From: Qipengyuania mesophila
GTDB lineage: Bacteria; Pseudomonadota; Alphaproteobacteria; Sphingomonadales; Sphingomonadaceae
DNA length: 64,000 nucleotides
Assembly (NCBI RefSeq): GCF_019711655.1
Contig: NZ_JAIGNU010000004.1
Location: 186,001 to 250,000, forward strand
Reading direction: 5' to 3'
A program made the position numbers and the translations under genes. Of the stretch, positions 1 through 9,056 are shown in pieces; within the stretch, counting starts at the first letter, position 1; every line of letters starts with the position of its first letter. A model generated the notes under the pieces. The model was not told where the DNA came from, did not search any database, and worked only from the letters and a program-made list of their open reading frames with translations.

Positions 1-1
1 C

Positions 2-892
2 TTTTTCGACGCCATCGCGCCGATCGTTCACCACGACAGCATCGACATGTCGAAGTGCTGGATCCAGAGCCGCTGGAACAAGCGCACCGAAGCCTCGAAC
101 GAGGGGGGCGACTACATCAACTGCCCGATGACCAAGGAGCAGTATCTCGCCTTCCACCAAGGGCTGATGGACGGCGAGAAGACCGAATTCCGCGAGTGGG
201 AGGCGGACACGCCCTATTTCGATGGCTGCATGCCGATCGAGGTCATGGCCGCGCGCGGGGTCGAAACGCTCCGCTACGGTCCGATGAAGGGCGTCGGGCT
301 CGACAATCCCTTCGATACTTCTGAGGAATTCCCGCAGGGGCGCTGGCCCTATGCGGTGGTCCAGTTGCGACAGGACAACAAGCTCGGCACGCTGTGGAAC
401 ATGGTCGGCTTCCAGACCAAGCTCAAATACGGCGCGCAGATCGAACTCTTCCGCACGATCCCGGGGCTCGAGAATGCAGAATTCGCCCGCCTCGGCGGAT
501 TGCATCGCAATACCTTCATCAATTCGCCGCTGGTGCTCGACCGGCAACTGCGGCTCAAGGGCGGCGAGCATGTCCGCTTCGCGGGCCAGATCACCGGTTG
601 CGAAGGCTATGTCGAAAGCTCCGCCGTCGGGCTGATGGCGGGGTTGATGGCGGCCGCCGAACTGGGCGGCCGCGACTGGACGCCGCCACCGCGCACGAGC
701 GCCTTCGGCGCGCTGCTCTCGCATATCACAGGCGATGCCGAGGCCGAGACCTTCCAGCCCATGAACGTCAATTTCGGGCTTTTCCCGCCGCTGCACGATG
801 TCGGCAAGAAGGTCCGCAAGGAAGCCTATACCAATCGCGCCAAGGCCGACTTCGGCGAATGGCTCACACAGGCGGAACTCACCGCCGCCTAG
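2..892 (+). CDS. trmFO: TrmFO, folate/FAD-dependent tRNA (uracil-54)-C5 methyltransferase, 3' part
   Basis: Truncated by the left edge: the frame is already open at base 2 and 296 residues are visible. TrmFO methylates U54 of the tRNA T-loop using methylenetetrahydrofolate and FAD. Recognition rests on the start of the visible part ([16 protein letters not shown]), the [16 protein letters not shown] segment, the [10 protein letters not shown] motif, the [14 protein letters not shown] motif and the [16 protein letters not shown] motif near the end, all typical of the family. The stop TAG overlaps the stop of the convergent EF-hand gene through the shared CTAG at 889-892. Confidence 0.95.
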   Translation, partial: FFDAIAPIVHHDSIDMSKCWIQSRWNKRTEASNEGGDYINCPMTKEQYLAFHQGLMDGEKTEFREWEADTPYFDGCMPIEVMAARGVETLRYGPMKGVGLDNPFDTSEEFPQGRWPYAVVQLRQDNKLGTLWNMVGFQTKLKYGAQIELFRTIPGLENAEFARLGGLHRNTFINSPLVLDRQLRLKGGEHVRFAGQITGCEGYVESSAVGLMAGLMAAAELGGRDWTPPPRTSAFGALLSHITGDAEAETFQPMNVNFGLFPPLHDVGKKVRKEAYTNRAKADFGEWLTQAELTAA

Positions 893-1347
893 CAGGCGCA
901 GCGGGTCTTCCTGGTCGGCTTGGGCGCCGTCGCGGCGAACTCGGCCGGGGTGAGCTGGTTGTCGCCATCGGCATCGGCGCCTTCGAACTTCTCGACCGTG
1001 GCCACCGCCCATTCCTCGAAATCGAGCAGATTGTTGCCGTCCTTGTCGAGCTTGCGGAAGCCGTTGGAGCGGGTCGAAAGCATCTCGGTGCGGGTGATGC
1101 GCCAGTCGCGGTTGCGATCGTAGCGGAAGAAGCGGCGCTGCTCCTTGGTGAGCTCCGTCGCTGCCGGAGGCGCGGGCCCGACCGCATCGCCTGCATCCGA
1201 GGCGGGAATCTCCGCCTCGGCGGCAGGCGCTTCGACCGGTTGCGGCGGCGGCGCGCCCTGCTCGATCTGGGCCCGGCCCTGCCACCAGAAGGCACCCAGC
1301 CCCACCAGCGCCAGCGCTATGATGGCTCCCAACACGATCCGGTTCAT
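889..1347 (-). CDS. Membrane-anchored EF-hand protein
   Basis: A 152-residue protein with one N-terminal hydrophobic segment (about residues 4-24, [19 protein letters not shown]), which is a signal anchor or uncleaved signal, then an Ala/Pro/Glu-rich linker. The C-terminal half holds three EF-hand-like loops beginning [24 protein letters not shown] and [12 protein letters not shown], each with acidic residues at the calcium positions. It probably binds calcium in the periplasm; the target is unknown. A strong ribosome site, GGGAGGG, precedes the ATG. It is convergent with trmFO and not obviously in an operon. Confidence 0.8.
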   Translation of the reverse strand: MNRIVLGAIIALALVGLGAFWWQGRAQIEQGAPPPQPVEAPAAEAEIPASDAGDAVGPAPPAATELTKEQRRFFRYDRNRDWRITRTEMLSTRSNGFRKLDKDGNNLLDFEEWAVATVEKFEGADADGDNQLTPAEFAATAPKPTRKTRCAC

Positions 1348-1379
1348 GCGCCACCCTCCCTCGCCTGCAGGCGGTTTAT

Positions 1380-2042
1380 CTAGCGCCCGAAGAGACCCAA
1401 TCGCAAGGCGATCAACGGGCTAAGTCGATCGCCCAAAAGCGGGCGACCTCCAGAATTCAGCGAACGCCGGGCCAGTCCACCGATGACCGACAGGGGTCGC
1501 AAGGGGCGCGGCAGGCGCAAATTCTGGCGAGCAATCTCGGCCGCGCGATTGAGCACAGCGTCGCGTTCGTCCGGCTCCTGCGTGTGGACGGCGAGATCGG
1601 CGAGCGCCCACAGCGTTCCAGCGCGTTCGGCTTCGTTCGCGGCGCTGGGGCTGCCGGCGCGTTCGGCCAAAGCCCGCGCAAGGCTCGCCCGCCCGGCAAC
1701 GAAAGAGGCGCGGTCGGCTTCGCTCAAGGGACGCTGAGAAAGCAGAGCCTCCCACCCGTCGACGAGGTCGCGAAGCGCCCGCTCGCAACCCTCCCAGCTC
1801 CGGCCAATGAGATCGAGCAGCGGATCGCCATCGGGGCGGGCAGTTGCCGGCTGACCGAACTGGTCCCGCCACCAGGCAAGCCGCATCTGGCCGAGCATGG
1901 GCTCGGTCGCGCCGAGCACCATCCGCCCGATGCGTCCGTCGAGCGCGAAGGCCGCAAGCCACAGATCGCGGTCGCGGCCCGCGCTCGCCAGTGCGATGCG
2001 CGAGACCTCGGGGCATTCGTCGATCAGTTCGGCACGCTCCAC
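1380..2042 (-). CDS. Squalene/phytoene synthase-like protein, NDUFAF6-type
   Basis: A 220-residue protein starting at GTG with ribosome site GGAGGG seven bases upstream, 16 bases after pdhB, so last in the pdh operon. The N-terminal part (LWLAAFALDGRIGRMVLG, then MLGQMRLAWWRDQF) matches the squalene/phytoene synthase fold, but I cannot find the Asp-rich DxxxD catalytic motifs. It is also shorter than the roughly 280 residues of true synthases. The closest described group is NDUFAF6, a non-catalytic mitochondrial Complex I assembly factor of this fold. A prenyl-transferring activity is unlikely; a respiratory assembly role is inference. Confidence 0.65.
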   Translation of the reverse strand: MERAELIDECPEVSRIALASAGRDRDLWLAAFALDGRIGRMVLGATEPMLGQMRLAWWRDQFGQPATARPDGDPLLDLIGRSWEGCERALRDLVDGWEALLSQRPLSEADRASFVAGRASLARALAERAGSPSAANEAERAGTLWALADLAVHTQEPDERDAVLNRAAEIARQNLRLPRPLRPLSVIGGLARRSLNSGGRPLLGDRLSPLIALRLGLFGR

Positions 2043-2058
2043 CGAAGCGCCCTCCGGG

Positions 2059-3444
2059 TCAGTCGCGGTAGCAGACCTTCTTGACCGCCGCGACGATGCG
2101 CGGTGTGTCGATCAGGGCGAGCTTCTCGAGATTGGCGGCATAGGGCAGCGGCACGTCCTCGTCGCATACGCGGGTGACCGGCGCATCGAGGTGGTCGAAG
2201 CCTTCCTCCATGCAGATCGCGATCACTTCCGACGAGATCGAACAGGTCGGCCAGCCTTCCTCGGCGATCACCAGGCGGTTGGTCTTGGCGAGCGAGGTGA
2301 GGATCGCGTCCTTGTCGAGCGGGCGCAGCGTGCGCAGGTCGATGACTTCGGCCTCGATGCCTTCGCCAGCCAGTTCCTCCGCCGCTTCCAGCGCGAGGCC
2401 GACCGCGATCGAATAGGCGACGATGGTCACGTCGGAGCCTTCGCGCATGATCCGCGCCTTGCCGATCGGCAGGACGTAATCCTCGATATCGGGCACATCG
2501 AAGCTGCGACCGTAAACTAACTCGTTCTCGAGGAAGACCACCGGGTCCTCGCAGCGGATCGCCGCCTTCATCAACCCCTTTGCGTCGGCCGCGTCATAGG
2601 GCGCAATGACGATCAGGCCGGGGACGCTCGCATACCACGGGCCATAGTTCTGGCTGTGTTGGGCACCGACGCGGCTTGCCGCACCATTGGGGCCGCGGAA
2701 GACGACCGGGCAACGCATCTGGCCACCCGACATGTAATTGGTCTTGGCCGCCGAATTGATGATGTGGTCGATCGCCTGCATCGCGAAATTGAAGGTCATG
2801 AACTCGACGATCGGGCGCAGCCCGCCCATCGCGGCGCCGGTGCCGATGCCTGCGAAGCCGTATTCGGTGATCGGCGTGTCGATCACGCGCTTCGGCCCGA
2901 ATTCGTCGAGCAGGCCCTGCGTGACCTTGTAGGCGCCCTGATACTGGGCGACTTCCTCGCCCATCACGAAGACGCGCTCGTCCTTGCGCATTTCCTCGGC
3001 CATGCCGTCGCGCAGCGCTTCGCGGACGCTGGTCGAGGTGAAGCTGGTGCCTTCGGGGACCTCGGGGTCCTTCACATCGGTCTTGCGCGCGGGCTTGGTG
3101 ATCTCGGCTTCGCTCGGTTCGCGTCCGACGTCCTTGCCCTCGCCCGGCGTGTCCTCGACCGGAACGGGTTCGTCAGGCGCTTCCGTGGCGGAAACGTCCT
3201 CGCCCTCACCCGCAATCATGGCGATCACGGTCCCGACTTTCACGCCCTCGGTGCCTTCCTCGACGAGGATCTTGCCGAGCGTGCCTTCATCGACCGCTTC
3301 GAATTCCATCGTCGCCTTGTCGGTCTCGATCTCGGCGATGATGTCGCCGGCAACGATCTCGTCACCTTCGGACTTGAGCCACTTGGCGAGCGTGCCCTCT
3401 TCCATGGTGGGCGACAGCGCGGGCATCTTGAGTTCGATAGCCAT
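2059..3444 (-). CDS. pdhB: Pyruvate dehydrogenase E1 component, beta subunit with N-terminal lipoyl domain
   Basis: A 461-residue protein. Residues 1-80 form a biotinyl/lipoyl domain with lipoylation site K43 (ETDKATMEF). An acidic, proline-rich linker follows (about 80-135), then the E1-beta transketolase-like pyrimidine domain and C-terminal domain ([30 protein letters not shown]). With PdhA it decarboxylates pyruvate using thiamine diphosphate and passes the acetyl group to E2. A lipoyl domain on E1-beta is a known alphaproteobacterial architecture. It starts 3 bases after pdhA ends; the E2 gene is not in this window. Confidence 0.97.
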   Translation of the reverse strand: MAIELKMPALSPTMEEGTLAKWLKSEGDEIVAGDIIAEIETDKATMEFEAVDEGTLGKILVEEGTEGVKVGTVIAMIAGEGEDVSATEAPDEPVPVEDTPGEGKDVGREPSEAEITKPARKTDVKDPEVPEGTSFTSTSVREALRDGMAEEMRKDERVFVMGEEVAQYQGAYKVTQGLLDEFGPKRVIDTPITEYGFAGIGTGAAMGGLRPIVEFMTFNFAMQAIDHIINSAAKTNYMSGGQMRCPVVFRGPNGAASRVGAQHSQNYGPWYASVPGLIVIAPYDAADAKGLMKAAIRCEDPVVFLENELVYGRSFDVPDIEDYVLPIGKARIMREGSDVTIVAYSIAVGLALEAAEELAGEGIEAEVIDLRTLRPLDKDAILTSLAKTNRLVIAEEGWPTCSISSEVIAICMEEGFDHLDAPVTRVCDEDVPLPYAANLEKLALIDTPRIVAAVKKVCYRD

Positions 3445-3447
3445 GGC

Positions 3448-4524
3448 TCAATACTCCCCGACCAGAACGTCGGTGTAGAGCTCGGACGCCTCGGGCTCGG
3501 GCGAATTCTCGGCGAAGTCAGCGGCTTCGGTCACGGTCTTGCGAATGTCCTTGTCGATGGCCTTGAGGTCGTCCTCGCTGCTGCCGTTTTCGATCAGCAG
3601 CTTCTTGATGCCCTCGATCGGGTCCTTGTGCTCGCGCACGTCCTGCACTTCCTCGCGCGTGCGGTATTTCGCCGGGTCGGACATGGAGTGACCGCGATAA
3701 CGGTAGGTGTTGCATTCCATCAGCACCGGCCCCTTGCCTTCGCGCACGTGCGCGAAGGCGATTTCGGCGGCCTGGCGCACCTCGAGCACGTCCATGCCGT
3801 TTACATCCATGCCGGGAATGCGGAAGGCGGTACCGCGACGGTGGAATTCGGTCTCGGCCGAGCTGCGGCCGACTGCGGTGCCCATGGCATACTGGTTGTT
3901 CTCGACGACGAAGACGATCGGCAGCTTCCACAGCGCCGCCATGTTCATCGTCTCGTAGACCTGGCCCTGGTTGGCCGCGCCGTCGCCGAAATAGGCGAGG
4001 CACAGCCCGCCGTCATTGTTGTACTGATGCGCGAGCGCGAGCCCGCCGCCGAGCGCGACCTGCGCACCGACGATGCCGTGCCCGCCGTAGAACTTATGCT
4101 CGGTCGAGAACATGTGCATCGACCCGCCCTTGCCCTTCGAGATGCCGGCCTCGCGGCCGGTGAGCTCGGCCATGATGACCTTGGGATCGATGCCGTAGGC
4201 GAGCATGTGGCCGTGATCGCGATAGCCGGTAATCACGCTGTCCTTGTCGCCGTCGAGCGCCGATTGCAGGCCGATCGCGACGGCTTCCTGGCCGATATAG
4301 AGGTGGCAGAAGCCGCCGATCAGGCCGAGGCCGTAAAGCTGGCCAGCGCGCTCCTCGAAGCGGCGGATCAGCAGCATCTGCTCGTAGAAATGGAGCATCT
4401 GCTCCTTGCTCGCCTTGAACTGGCGATCCTTCTCGAGCCGATCCTGCAGCGAGTGAAGGATGAAGTCGGTGTCCTCGGCGGGCGACTTCGTGGCGGTCTT
4501 CTTGCTCCGGGGGGCTTTGGCCAA
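3448..4524 (-). CDS. pdhA: Pyruvate dehydrogenase E1 component, alpha subunit
   Basis: A 358-residue protein of the E1-alpha family. The thiamine-diphosphate motif runs from GDGAANQG (about residue 180) to VVENNQYAMGT (about 207-215), and the phosphorylation-loop region YRYRGHSMSDPAKYR is present. The first 25 residues are Lys/Ala-rich (AKAPRSKKTATK) and probably disordered. It forms the E1 heterotetramer with PdhB. It is the first gene of a pdhA-pdhB-NDUFAF6-like operon; the 140 bases upstream (4525-4664) should contain its promoter, but I see no convincing consensus. Confidence 0.97.
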   Translation of the reverse strand: MAKAPRSKKTATKSPAEDTDFILHSLQDRLEKDRQFKASKEQMLHFYEQMLLIRRFEERAGQLYGLGLIGGFCHLYIGQEAVAIGLQSALDGDKDSVITGYRDHGHMLAYGIDPKVIMAELTGREAGISKGKGGSMHMFSTEHKFYGGHGIVGAQVALGGGLALAHQYNNDGGLCLAYFGDGAANQGQVYETMNMAALWKLPIVFVVENNQYAMGTAVGRSSAETEFHRRGTAFRIPGMDVNGMDVLEVRQAAEIAFAHVREGKGPVLMECNTYRYRGHSMSDPAKYRTREEVQDVREHKDPIEGIKKLLIENGSSEDDLKAIDKDIRKTVTEAADFAENSPEPEASELYTDVLVGEY

Positions 4525-4664
4525 GACTTTTGTCCTTGTTCTTCCGGGGAGGAATATCGGTTGCGCCTATAGGCACAGGCGCATGGCCCGCGCAACGGGG
4601 CAGCGCATGTGCATACGAAAACCCTTACGGAAAGCTGTGGTTTCCGCCCGACATTCGCGCGGCG

Positions 4665-4985
4665 TCACTCTTCGAGCTTGATGACCACTTCGTCGGGATG
4701 GACGACATTGAGCTGGCTGCGCAGCAGTTCGCCGACCATGTCGGGATCGGCGTGGTCGGGATCGAGCAGAGCCACGCGGTTCTCCAGCGCGGTGCGTTCG
4801 GCTTCCAACTCGGTCAGCTGGGCCTTGCGCTGGTCGAGCAGGCGCAGGTTCTCGCTCCAGGCGAGCAGGCCCGAGGGACCCGCAATGGCGAGTCCGCCCA
4901 TGATCAGAAGCGCTGCCAACGCAGCATGCTGCGTGACTTTCGCCTTGTGAATCAGGGCCGTGGATTTCCTGCGGTGCATAGCCAC
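4665..4985 (-). CDS. FtsB/DivIC-type septum formation initiator
   Basis: A 106-residue bitopic protein: a short basic N-terminus, one membrane helix (about residues 20-42), then a coiled coil (LRLLDQRKAQLTELEAERTALENRVALL) and a short C-terminal segment. Size and layout match FtsB-like divisome proteins, which form a periplasmic complex with FtsL and FtsQ. In many alphaproteobacteria this gene lies upstream of the pdh genes, as here. It is separated from pdhA by about 140 bases. Sequence conservation in this family is low, so the call rests on architecture and context. Confidence 0.8.
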   Translation of the reverse strand: MAMHRRKSTALIHKAKVTQHAALAALLIMGGLAIAGPSGLLAWSENLRLLDQRKAQLTELEAERTALENRVALLDPDHADPDMVGELLRSQLNVVHPDEVVIKLEE

Positions 4986-5042
4986 ACAGAATCACAGTTA
5001 ACCCCGCCGCGCAAGCGCAAACTGCGAGGGATTCCGGGCGCT

Positions 5043-5672
5043 TCAGCTATTTGCGAAGGCCTGCGGCGAAAAGTCCTCAGGCGCGTCGACTTCGGTGATC
5101 GGTTCGTCGCGATCGTCGTATTCGGTCCGCAGCGCGCGGCTCATCACCCCATGCATGAAATAGAGGCAGGTGATGTAGGTCAGCTCGAGGATTTCCTCGT
5201 CGGTGAAGGCCTCGCGCAGCTGCGCGAACAGCACCTCGGGAACGCGGCCGTGATGCATCACCAGGCGATCGGCATAGGCCAGCACCAGGCGCTCGCGCGC
5301 GTCGAACAGCTCGCTTGCCTGCCAGTGCGGCAAGGCCGCGATCTTGTCCTCCGACGCGCCCAGCCCTCTCAGCGACTTGCAATGCTGCGAGAAGACGAAC
5401 TGGCTGCCGCAAGCCCAGCCTGCCCAGGCTTGCCCGAGTTCGCGCAGCACCGGATCGATCTTGCGCTCGGGGCTGCGGTAGTAGGCAAAGCCCTGCGCCG
5501 CGTGTTTCAGCGTAGCGGGCGAATTGGCGAAGACGGTCCACCAATCACCCGGCGTCCCGGTGGAGGTGCCCGGCTCCGCCACCGGATCGCGCTCGCCGAA
5601 GAGGAAATTGTAGAGCGGCAGCGTGACCTCCGCATCGGCTTCAGCCCGCGGGACTTCGCGCAGCCGCGGCAT
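5043..5672 (-). CDS. Carboxymuconolactone decarboxylase family protein
   Basis: A 209-residue, mostly helical protein of the AhpD/CMD fold. The core segment WACGSQFVFSQHCKSLRG followed by LGASEDKIAAL corresponds to the CMD motif. Of the CxxC pair of redox-active AhpD only the first cysteine position is kept and the second is Phe/Val, so peroxidase-type activity is unlikely. Its ATG overlaps the TGA of the upstream VOC gene by one base (TGATG), implying coupled translation. The position next to hpd suggests a role in aromatic catabolism, but the substrate is unknown. Confidence 0.8.
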   Translation of the reverse strand: MPRLREVPRAEADAEVTLPLYNFLFGERDPVAEPGTSTGTPGDWWTVFANSPATLKHAAQGFAYYRSPERKIDPVLRELGQAWAGWACGSQFVFSQHCKSLRGLGASEDKIAALPHWQASELFDARERLVLAYADRLVMHHGRVPEVLFAQLREAFTDEEILELTYITCLYFMHGVMSRALRTEYDDRDEPITEVDAPEDFSPQAFANS

Positions 5673-6196
5673 CAGGCATCCATCGTGGCGGGTTCGTGCC
5701 GCACGTCCTCTGGAGTGAACTTCCGGGTGAAGGCGGCGAATTCCATCATGATGCCGTTGGGATCGGTGAAATAGACCGAGCGGACGAAGACGCCCTCGTG
5801 CACGTCCCTCGCGACGCCAGCGTGGCTGTCATCGTGATTGACCACGGCGTGCGTGTGCGGGACGCCGGCGGACTCGAGCTTGTCGAGCGCTGCCTCGAGG
5901 TCGGCCTCGTCCATATTGAAGGCGATGTGGTTCATCGACCCGACCGCCGTCTTGGAATCGTATGGGAAATTCTTCACCGAGGCGATGCCCGGCGCCATGG
6001 CCGGCGCATCCTTCCACCAGAAGAAGGCGACGCTCGCCCCACCCCCGCAATCGAAGAAGAAGTGCTGCCCGCCGTCGGGCAGTTGCACGGTCTTGACCAG
6101 CGGCATGCCCAGCACGCCGGTGTAGAAATCGACCGTCTGCTTCATGTCGCGGCATACCAGCGCGATGTGGTTGATGCCCTTGTTCGTCTCGAACAT
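5672..6196 (-). CDS. VOC (glyoxalase/dioxygenase) family protein
   Basis: A 174-residue protein of the vicinal-oxygen-chelate superfamily. The N-terminal half has GINHIALVCRDMKQTVDFYTGVLGM and the C-terminal half has NHIAFNMDEADLEAALDKL, then VYFTDPNGIMMEFAAF. H, H and E are the probable metal ligands. The start at 6196 is chosen for its ribosome site GGAGGAG and because homology begins there; an in-frame extension to 6301 runs through the hpd promoter region. It is transcribed divergently from hpd and coupled to the CMD gene. The substrate cannot be assigned. Confidence 0.85.
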   Translation of the reverse strand: MFETNKGINHIALVCRDMKQTVDFYTGVLGMPLVKTVQLPDGGQHFFFDCGGGASVAFFWWKDAPAMAPGIASVKNFPYDSKTAVGSMNHIAFNMDEADLEAALDKLESAGVPHTHAVVNHDDSHAGVARDVHEGVFVRSVYFTDPNGIMMEFAAFTRKFTPEDVRHEPATMDA

Positions 6197-6281
6197 GCCC
6201 GCTCTCCTCCGGGTGGGAGGATGCCAAGCATCGTGCCGTCGCGCAATCGGAACCATGCGTCCCGCCAGACAGGAGCCGACC

Positions 6282-6310
6282 TTGACACGAGACGGTATCA
6301 AGTGTAACTA
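6282..6310 (+). promoter_or_regulatory. Putative hpd promoter with inverted repeat
   Basis: A perfect -35 hexamer TTGACA (6282-6287) lies 17-18 bases before TAACTAT (6305-6311), a weak -10. The site overlaps the inverted repeat CTTGA-N12-TCAAG (6281-6302), a possible operator between the divergent VOC/CMD and hpd units. The transcript would begin about 30 bases before the hpd ATG. No regulator gene is adjacent. Confidence 0.5.
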
Positions 6311-6348
6311 TTTTCCCGAGCCAACCAACATAATTCCAGAGGATTGAA

Positions 6349-7470
6349 ATGCCCGATCTCTTCGAAAACCCCATCGGTCTCGACGGCTTCGAATTCGTCG
6401 AATTCTGCGCCCCTGAAAAGGGAGTGATCGAGCCGGTTTTCAAGGCGATGGGCTTCACCCATGTGGCGACGCACCGGTCGAAGGACGTCGACCTGTGGCG
6501 CCAGGGCCAGATCAATCTGATCCTCAACTACGAACCCAAGAGCGCCGCGTGGTTCTTCGCCCGCGAACATGGGCCTTCCGCCTGCGGCATGGGTTTCCGC
6601 GTCCGTGACGCGCGCAAGGCCTATGCCGAACTACTCGAGCGCGGCGCCGAACCCGTCGCCGTCCAGACCGGCCCGATGGAACTTCACATCCCCGCGATCC
6701 GCGGCATCGGCGGCGCGATCGTCTATCTGATCGACCGCTACCAGGATGCCGAGGGCAATGGCCTGTCGATCTACGACATCGACTTCGAATATCTGCCCGG
6801 CGTCGAGAAGCACCCGGTCGGCGCCGGCTTCAACGTGATCGATCACCTCACCCACAACGTCTACAACGGCCGCATGAAGTACTGGGCGGACTATTACGAG
6901 ACGCTGTTCAACTTCCGCGAAATCCGCTTCTTCGACATCAAGGGCGAATACACCGGCCTGACCTCGAAAGCGCTGACCGCGCCCGACGGAAAGATCCGCA
7001 TCCCGCTCAACGAGGAAGGCGAAGGGGGCAAGGGCCAGATCGAAGAATTCCTCAAGGAATTCAACGGAGAAGGCATCCAGCACATCGCGCTGATCTGCGA
7101 CGACCTCGTGGGCTGCTGGGATAATCTGAAGCAACTCGGCGTGCCGTTCATGACCGCGCCGCCCGAAACCTATTACGAAATGCTGCCCGAACGCCTTCCC
7201 GATCACGGCGAACCGGTCGACGAGCTCAAGGCGCGCGGAATCCTGCTCGACGGTACGACCGAAGGCGGCCAGCCCCGCCTGCTGCTGCAGATCTTCGCCG
7301 AGGCTCAGGTCGGCCCGGTGTTCTTCGAATTCATCCAGCGCAAGGGCGACGAAGGCTTCGGCGAAGGCAATTTCAAGGCGCTGTTCGAAAGCATGGAGCG
7401 CGACCAGATCAAGCGCGGCGTGCTGAGCGTCGACGAGGCGAAGACGGTCGAAGCGGAGCCGGCGGAATGA
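6349..7470 (+). CDS. hpd: 4-hydroxyphenylpyruvate dioxygenase
   Basis: A 373-residue enzyme converting 4-hydroxyphenylpyruvate to homogentisate in tyrosine and phenylalanine catabolism; the product also feeds tocopherol- or pyomelanin-type chemistry in other organisms. Two VOC domains are visible. The catalytic C-terminal domain carries the iron ligands H166 (VIDHLTHNV), H245 (GIQHIALIC) and E327 ([10 protein letters not shown]). The C-terminal segment [18 protein letters not shown] is the family signature covering the active site. The stop overlaps the next VOC start as ATGA, so the two genes are co-translated. Confidence 0.97.
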   Translation: MPDLFENPIGLDGFEFVEFCAPEKGVIEPVFKAMGFTHVATHRSKDVDLWRQGQINLILNYEPKSAAWFFAREHGPSACGMGFRVRDARKAYAELLERGAEPVAVQTGPMELHIPAIRGIGGAIVYLIDRYQDAEGNGLSIYDIDFEYLPGVEKHPVGAGFNVIDHLTHNVYNGRMKYWADYYETLFNFREIRFFDIKGEYTGLTSKALTAPDGKIRIPLNEEGEGGKGQIEEFLKEFNGEGIQHIALICDDLVGCWDNLKQLGVPFMTAPPETYYEMLPERLPDHGEPVDELKARGILLDGTTEGGQPRLLLQIFAEAQVGPVFFEFIQRKGDEGFGEGNFKALFESMERDQIKRGVLSVDEAKTVEAEPAE

Positions 7471-8039
7471 GCGACGTCGCCAACCATCCCGTGAAGCTGG
7501 GCGGCGTCCACCACGCCGCCTACCGCTGCAAGGACGCCAAAGAGACCGTCGAATGGTACGGCAAGGTCCTCGGCATGGACTACACCACCGCCTTTGCCGA
7601 GGACCATGTGCCCTCGACCGGAGACTACGATCCCTACATGCACGTCTTCCTCGACGCAGGGAACGGCAACATCCTCGCCTTTTTCGAACTGCCGAACCAG
7701 AAGGACATGGGCCGCGACGAGAACACGCCCGCCTGGGTCCAGCACCTCGCCTTCAAGGTCGGCAGCGAAGAGGAATTGCTGGCCGCCAAGGAGCATGTCG
7801 AAAGCCTCGGGATCGACGTCCTCGGTCCGACGCATCACGGCATCTTCAAGTCGATCTATTTCTTTGATCCCAATGGCCATCGCGTGGAACTGGCGGCCGA
7901 TATCGGCACCGAAGAGCAATATGCCGAACTCAAGCGCGTCGCCCCGCTGATGCTCGACGAATGGAGCCAGACCAAGAAGGCGCCCCGCCACGCCGACTGG
8001 CTGCACGAGCTCGCGCGCAAGGAGCACGGCCACAGCTAA
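7467..8039 (+). CDS. VOC family protein co-expressed with hpd
   Basis: A 190-residue vicinal-oxygen-chelate protein. Motifs are [28 protein letters not shown] in two consecutive blocks near the start, then [22 protein letters not shown] and [19 protein letters not shown]. Histidines in the first and third segments and a Glu in the last could bind metal. A C-terminal tail of about 45 residues ([20 protein letters not shown]) lies outside the fold. ATGA overlap with hpd points to a linked role in homogentisate-pathway or aromatic metabolism. It is not closely similar to the VOC protein across the divergent promoter. Confidence 0.85.
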   Translation: MSDVANHPVKLGGVHHAAYRCKDAKETVEWYGKVLGMDYTTAFAEDHVPSTGDYDPYMHVFLDAGNGNILAFFELPNQKDMGRDENTPAWVQHLAFKVGSEEELLAAKEHVESLGIDVLGPTHHGIFKSIYFFDPNGHRVELAADIGTEEQYAELKRVAPLMLDEWSQTKKAPRHADWLHELARKEHGHS

Positions 8040-8102
8040 GCGCCGGGCGGAAGGAACCTCACCCTTTGTGTTGCGTTGCAGCGCAAAGGGAGTTCCGCAC
8101 AC

Positions 8103-8981
8103 GTGAATTACATCGGTACGCTGCGCGAACAGCTGCGCGAGATGGGCGAGGGTTTCGTCGCCAGCCTTCCCAGCCTCGCAATCGCCTTCTTCATCGTCCT
8201 GCTGACATGGATCGTCGCGCGTTTTGCCGTGCGCATTTCCGACATGATCGTCGGGCGGACCGAAATCAGGGCCAGCCTCAAGACGCTCATCGACACGCTG
8301 GTCAAGCTCGGGATCTGGCTGTTTGGCCTGTTCGTAGCCGCGATCGTGGTCATGCCCGACCTGACCCCTTCCAGCCTGCTCGCCGGGCTCGGCATCGGTG
8401 CGGTGGCGATCGGCTTCGCCTTCCAGGACATTTTCGAGAACTTCCTCGCCGGCGTCTTGATCATGCTGCGCGAGAAGATGCGCATCGGCGACGTCATCGA
8501 GTGCGAGGGCATCGCCGGCAAGGTCGAGCACATCACCCTGCGCGAAACGCATGTCCGCAAGCTGTCGGGTGAGCTGACCGTCGTGCCCAATTCGATCCTC
8601 TTCAAGAACCCGGTGGAAATCCTCACCGATGTCGACGAACGGCGCCACGAGGTGGTGGTCGGCGTGTCATACGACACGCAGCTCGATCACGCCGCCGAGG
8701 TGATCCGCCGCGCGGTCGAGGATGTCGAGGACGTCCTCGCCAGCAAGGGCATCGATATCTTCGCGCAGGAATTCAATTCGAGCTCGGTCGACTTCCTCGT
8801 GCGCTGGTGGGCCGGTTCCGCCCCGCGTGCCGGATGGGAAAGCCGGGACAAGGTCGTCCGCGCGATCAAGGCGGGGCTCGATGAGGCCGGGATCGAGATC
8901 CCCTTCCCCTATGTCACCCATACCTTCAAGGAGACCGTCCCGGTCAGCCTGCTGGGTGACACGCGCCGAAAGACTCCTTAA
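8103..8981 (+). CDS. Mechanosensitive ion channel, MscS family
   Basis: A 292-residue small-conductance mechanosensitive channel that releases solutes under hypo-osmotic shock. Transmembrane helices lie near residues 18-40 and 60-83. The pore helix TM3 is GLGIGAVAIGFAFQDIFENF, followed by LAGVLIMLREKMRIGDVIE leading into the beta domain, then the alpha/beta C-terminal domain. I chose GTG at 8103 because AAAGGGAG lies about 9 bases upstream; an in-frame TTG at 8076 would add nine residues with no ribosome site. Confidence 0.92.
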   Translation: MNYIGTLREQLREMGEGFVASLPSLAIAFFIVLLTWIVARFAVRISDMIVGRTEIRASLKTLIDTLVKLGIWLFGLFVAAIVVMPDLTPSSLLAGLGIGAVAIGFAFQDIFENFLAGVLIMLREKMRIGDVIECEGIAGKVEHITLRETHVRKLSGELTVVPNSILFKNPVEILTDVDERRHEVVVGVSYDTQLDHAAEVIRRAVEDVEDVLASKGIDIFAQEFNSSSVDFLVRWWAGSAPRAGWESRDKVVRAIKAGLDEAGIEIPFPYVTHTFKETVPVSLLGDTRRKTP

Positions 8982-9056
8982 GGTTTCGAATCAAGACGGG
9001 ATTTCCCCGATCTTTCACCGGGAACCCGTCGTGCCGCAATCGATCGGACACTTGGC

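Noticed and set aside
2656-4572. Long open frame (638 codons) on the plus strand opposite pdhA and pdhB
   Set aside because: A GC-rich antisense shadow. The minus-strand frames have full domain matches; the plus frame shows no family similarity.
6197-6301. N-terminal extension of the VOC gene into the hpd control region
   Set aside because: The ribosome site GGAGGAG and the start of similarity both point to ATG at 6196.
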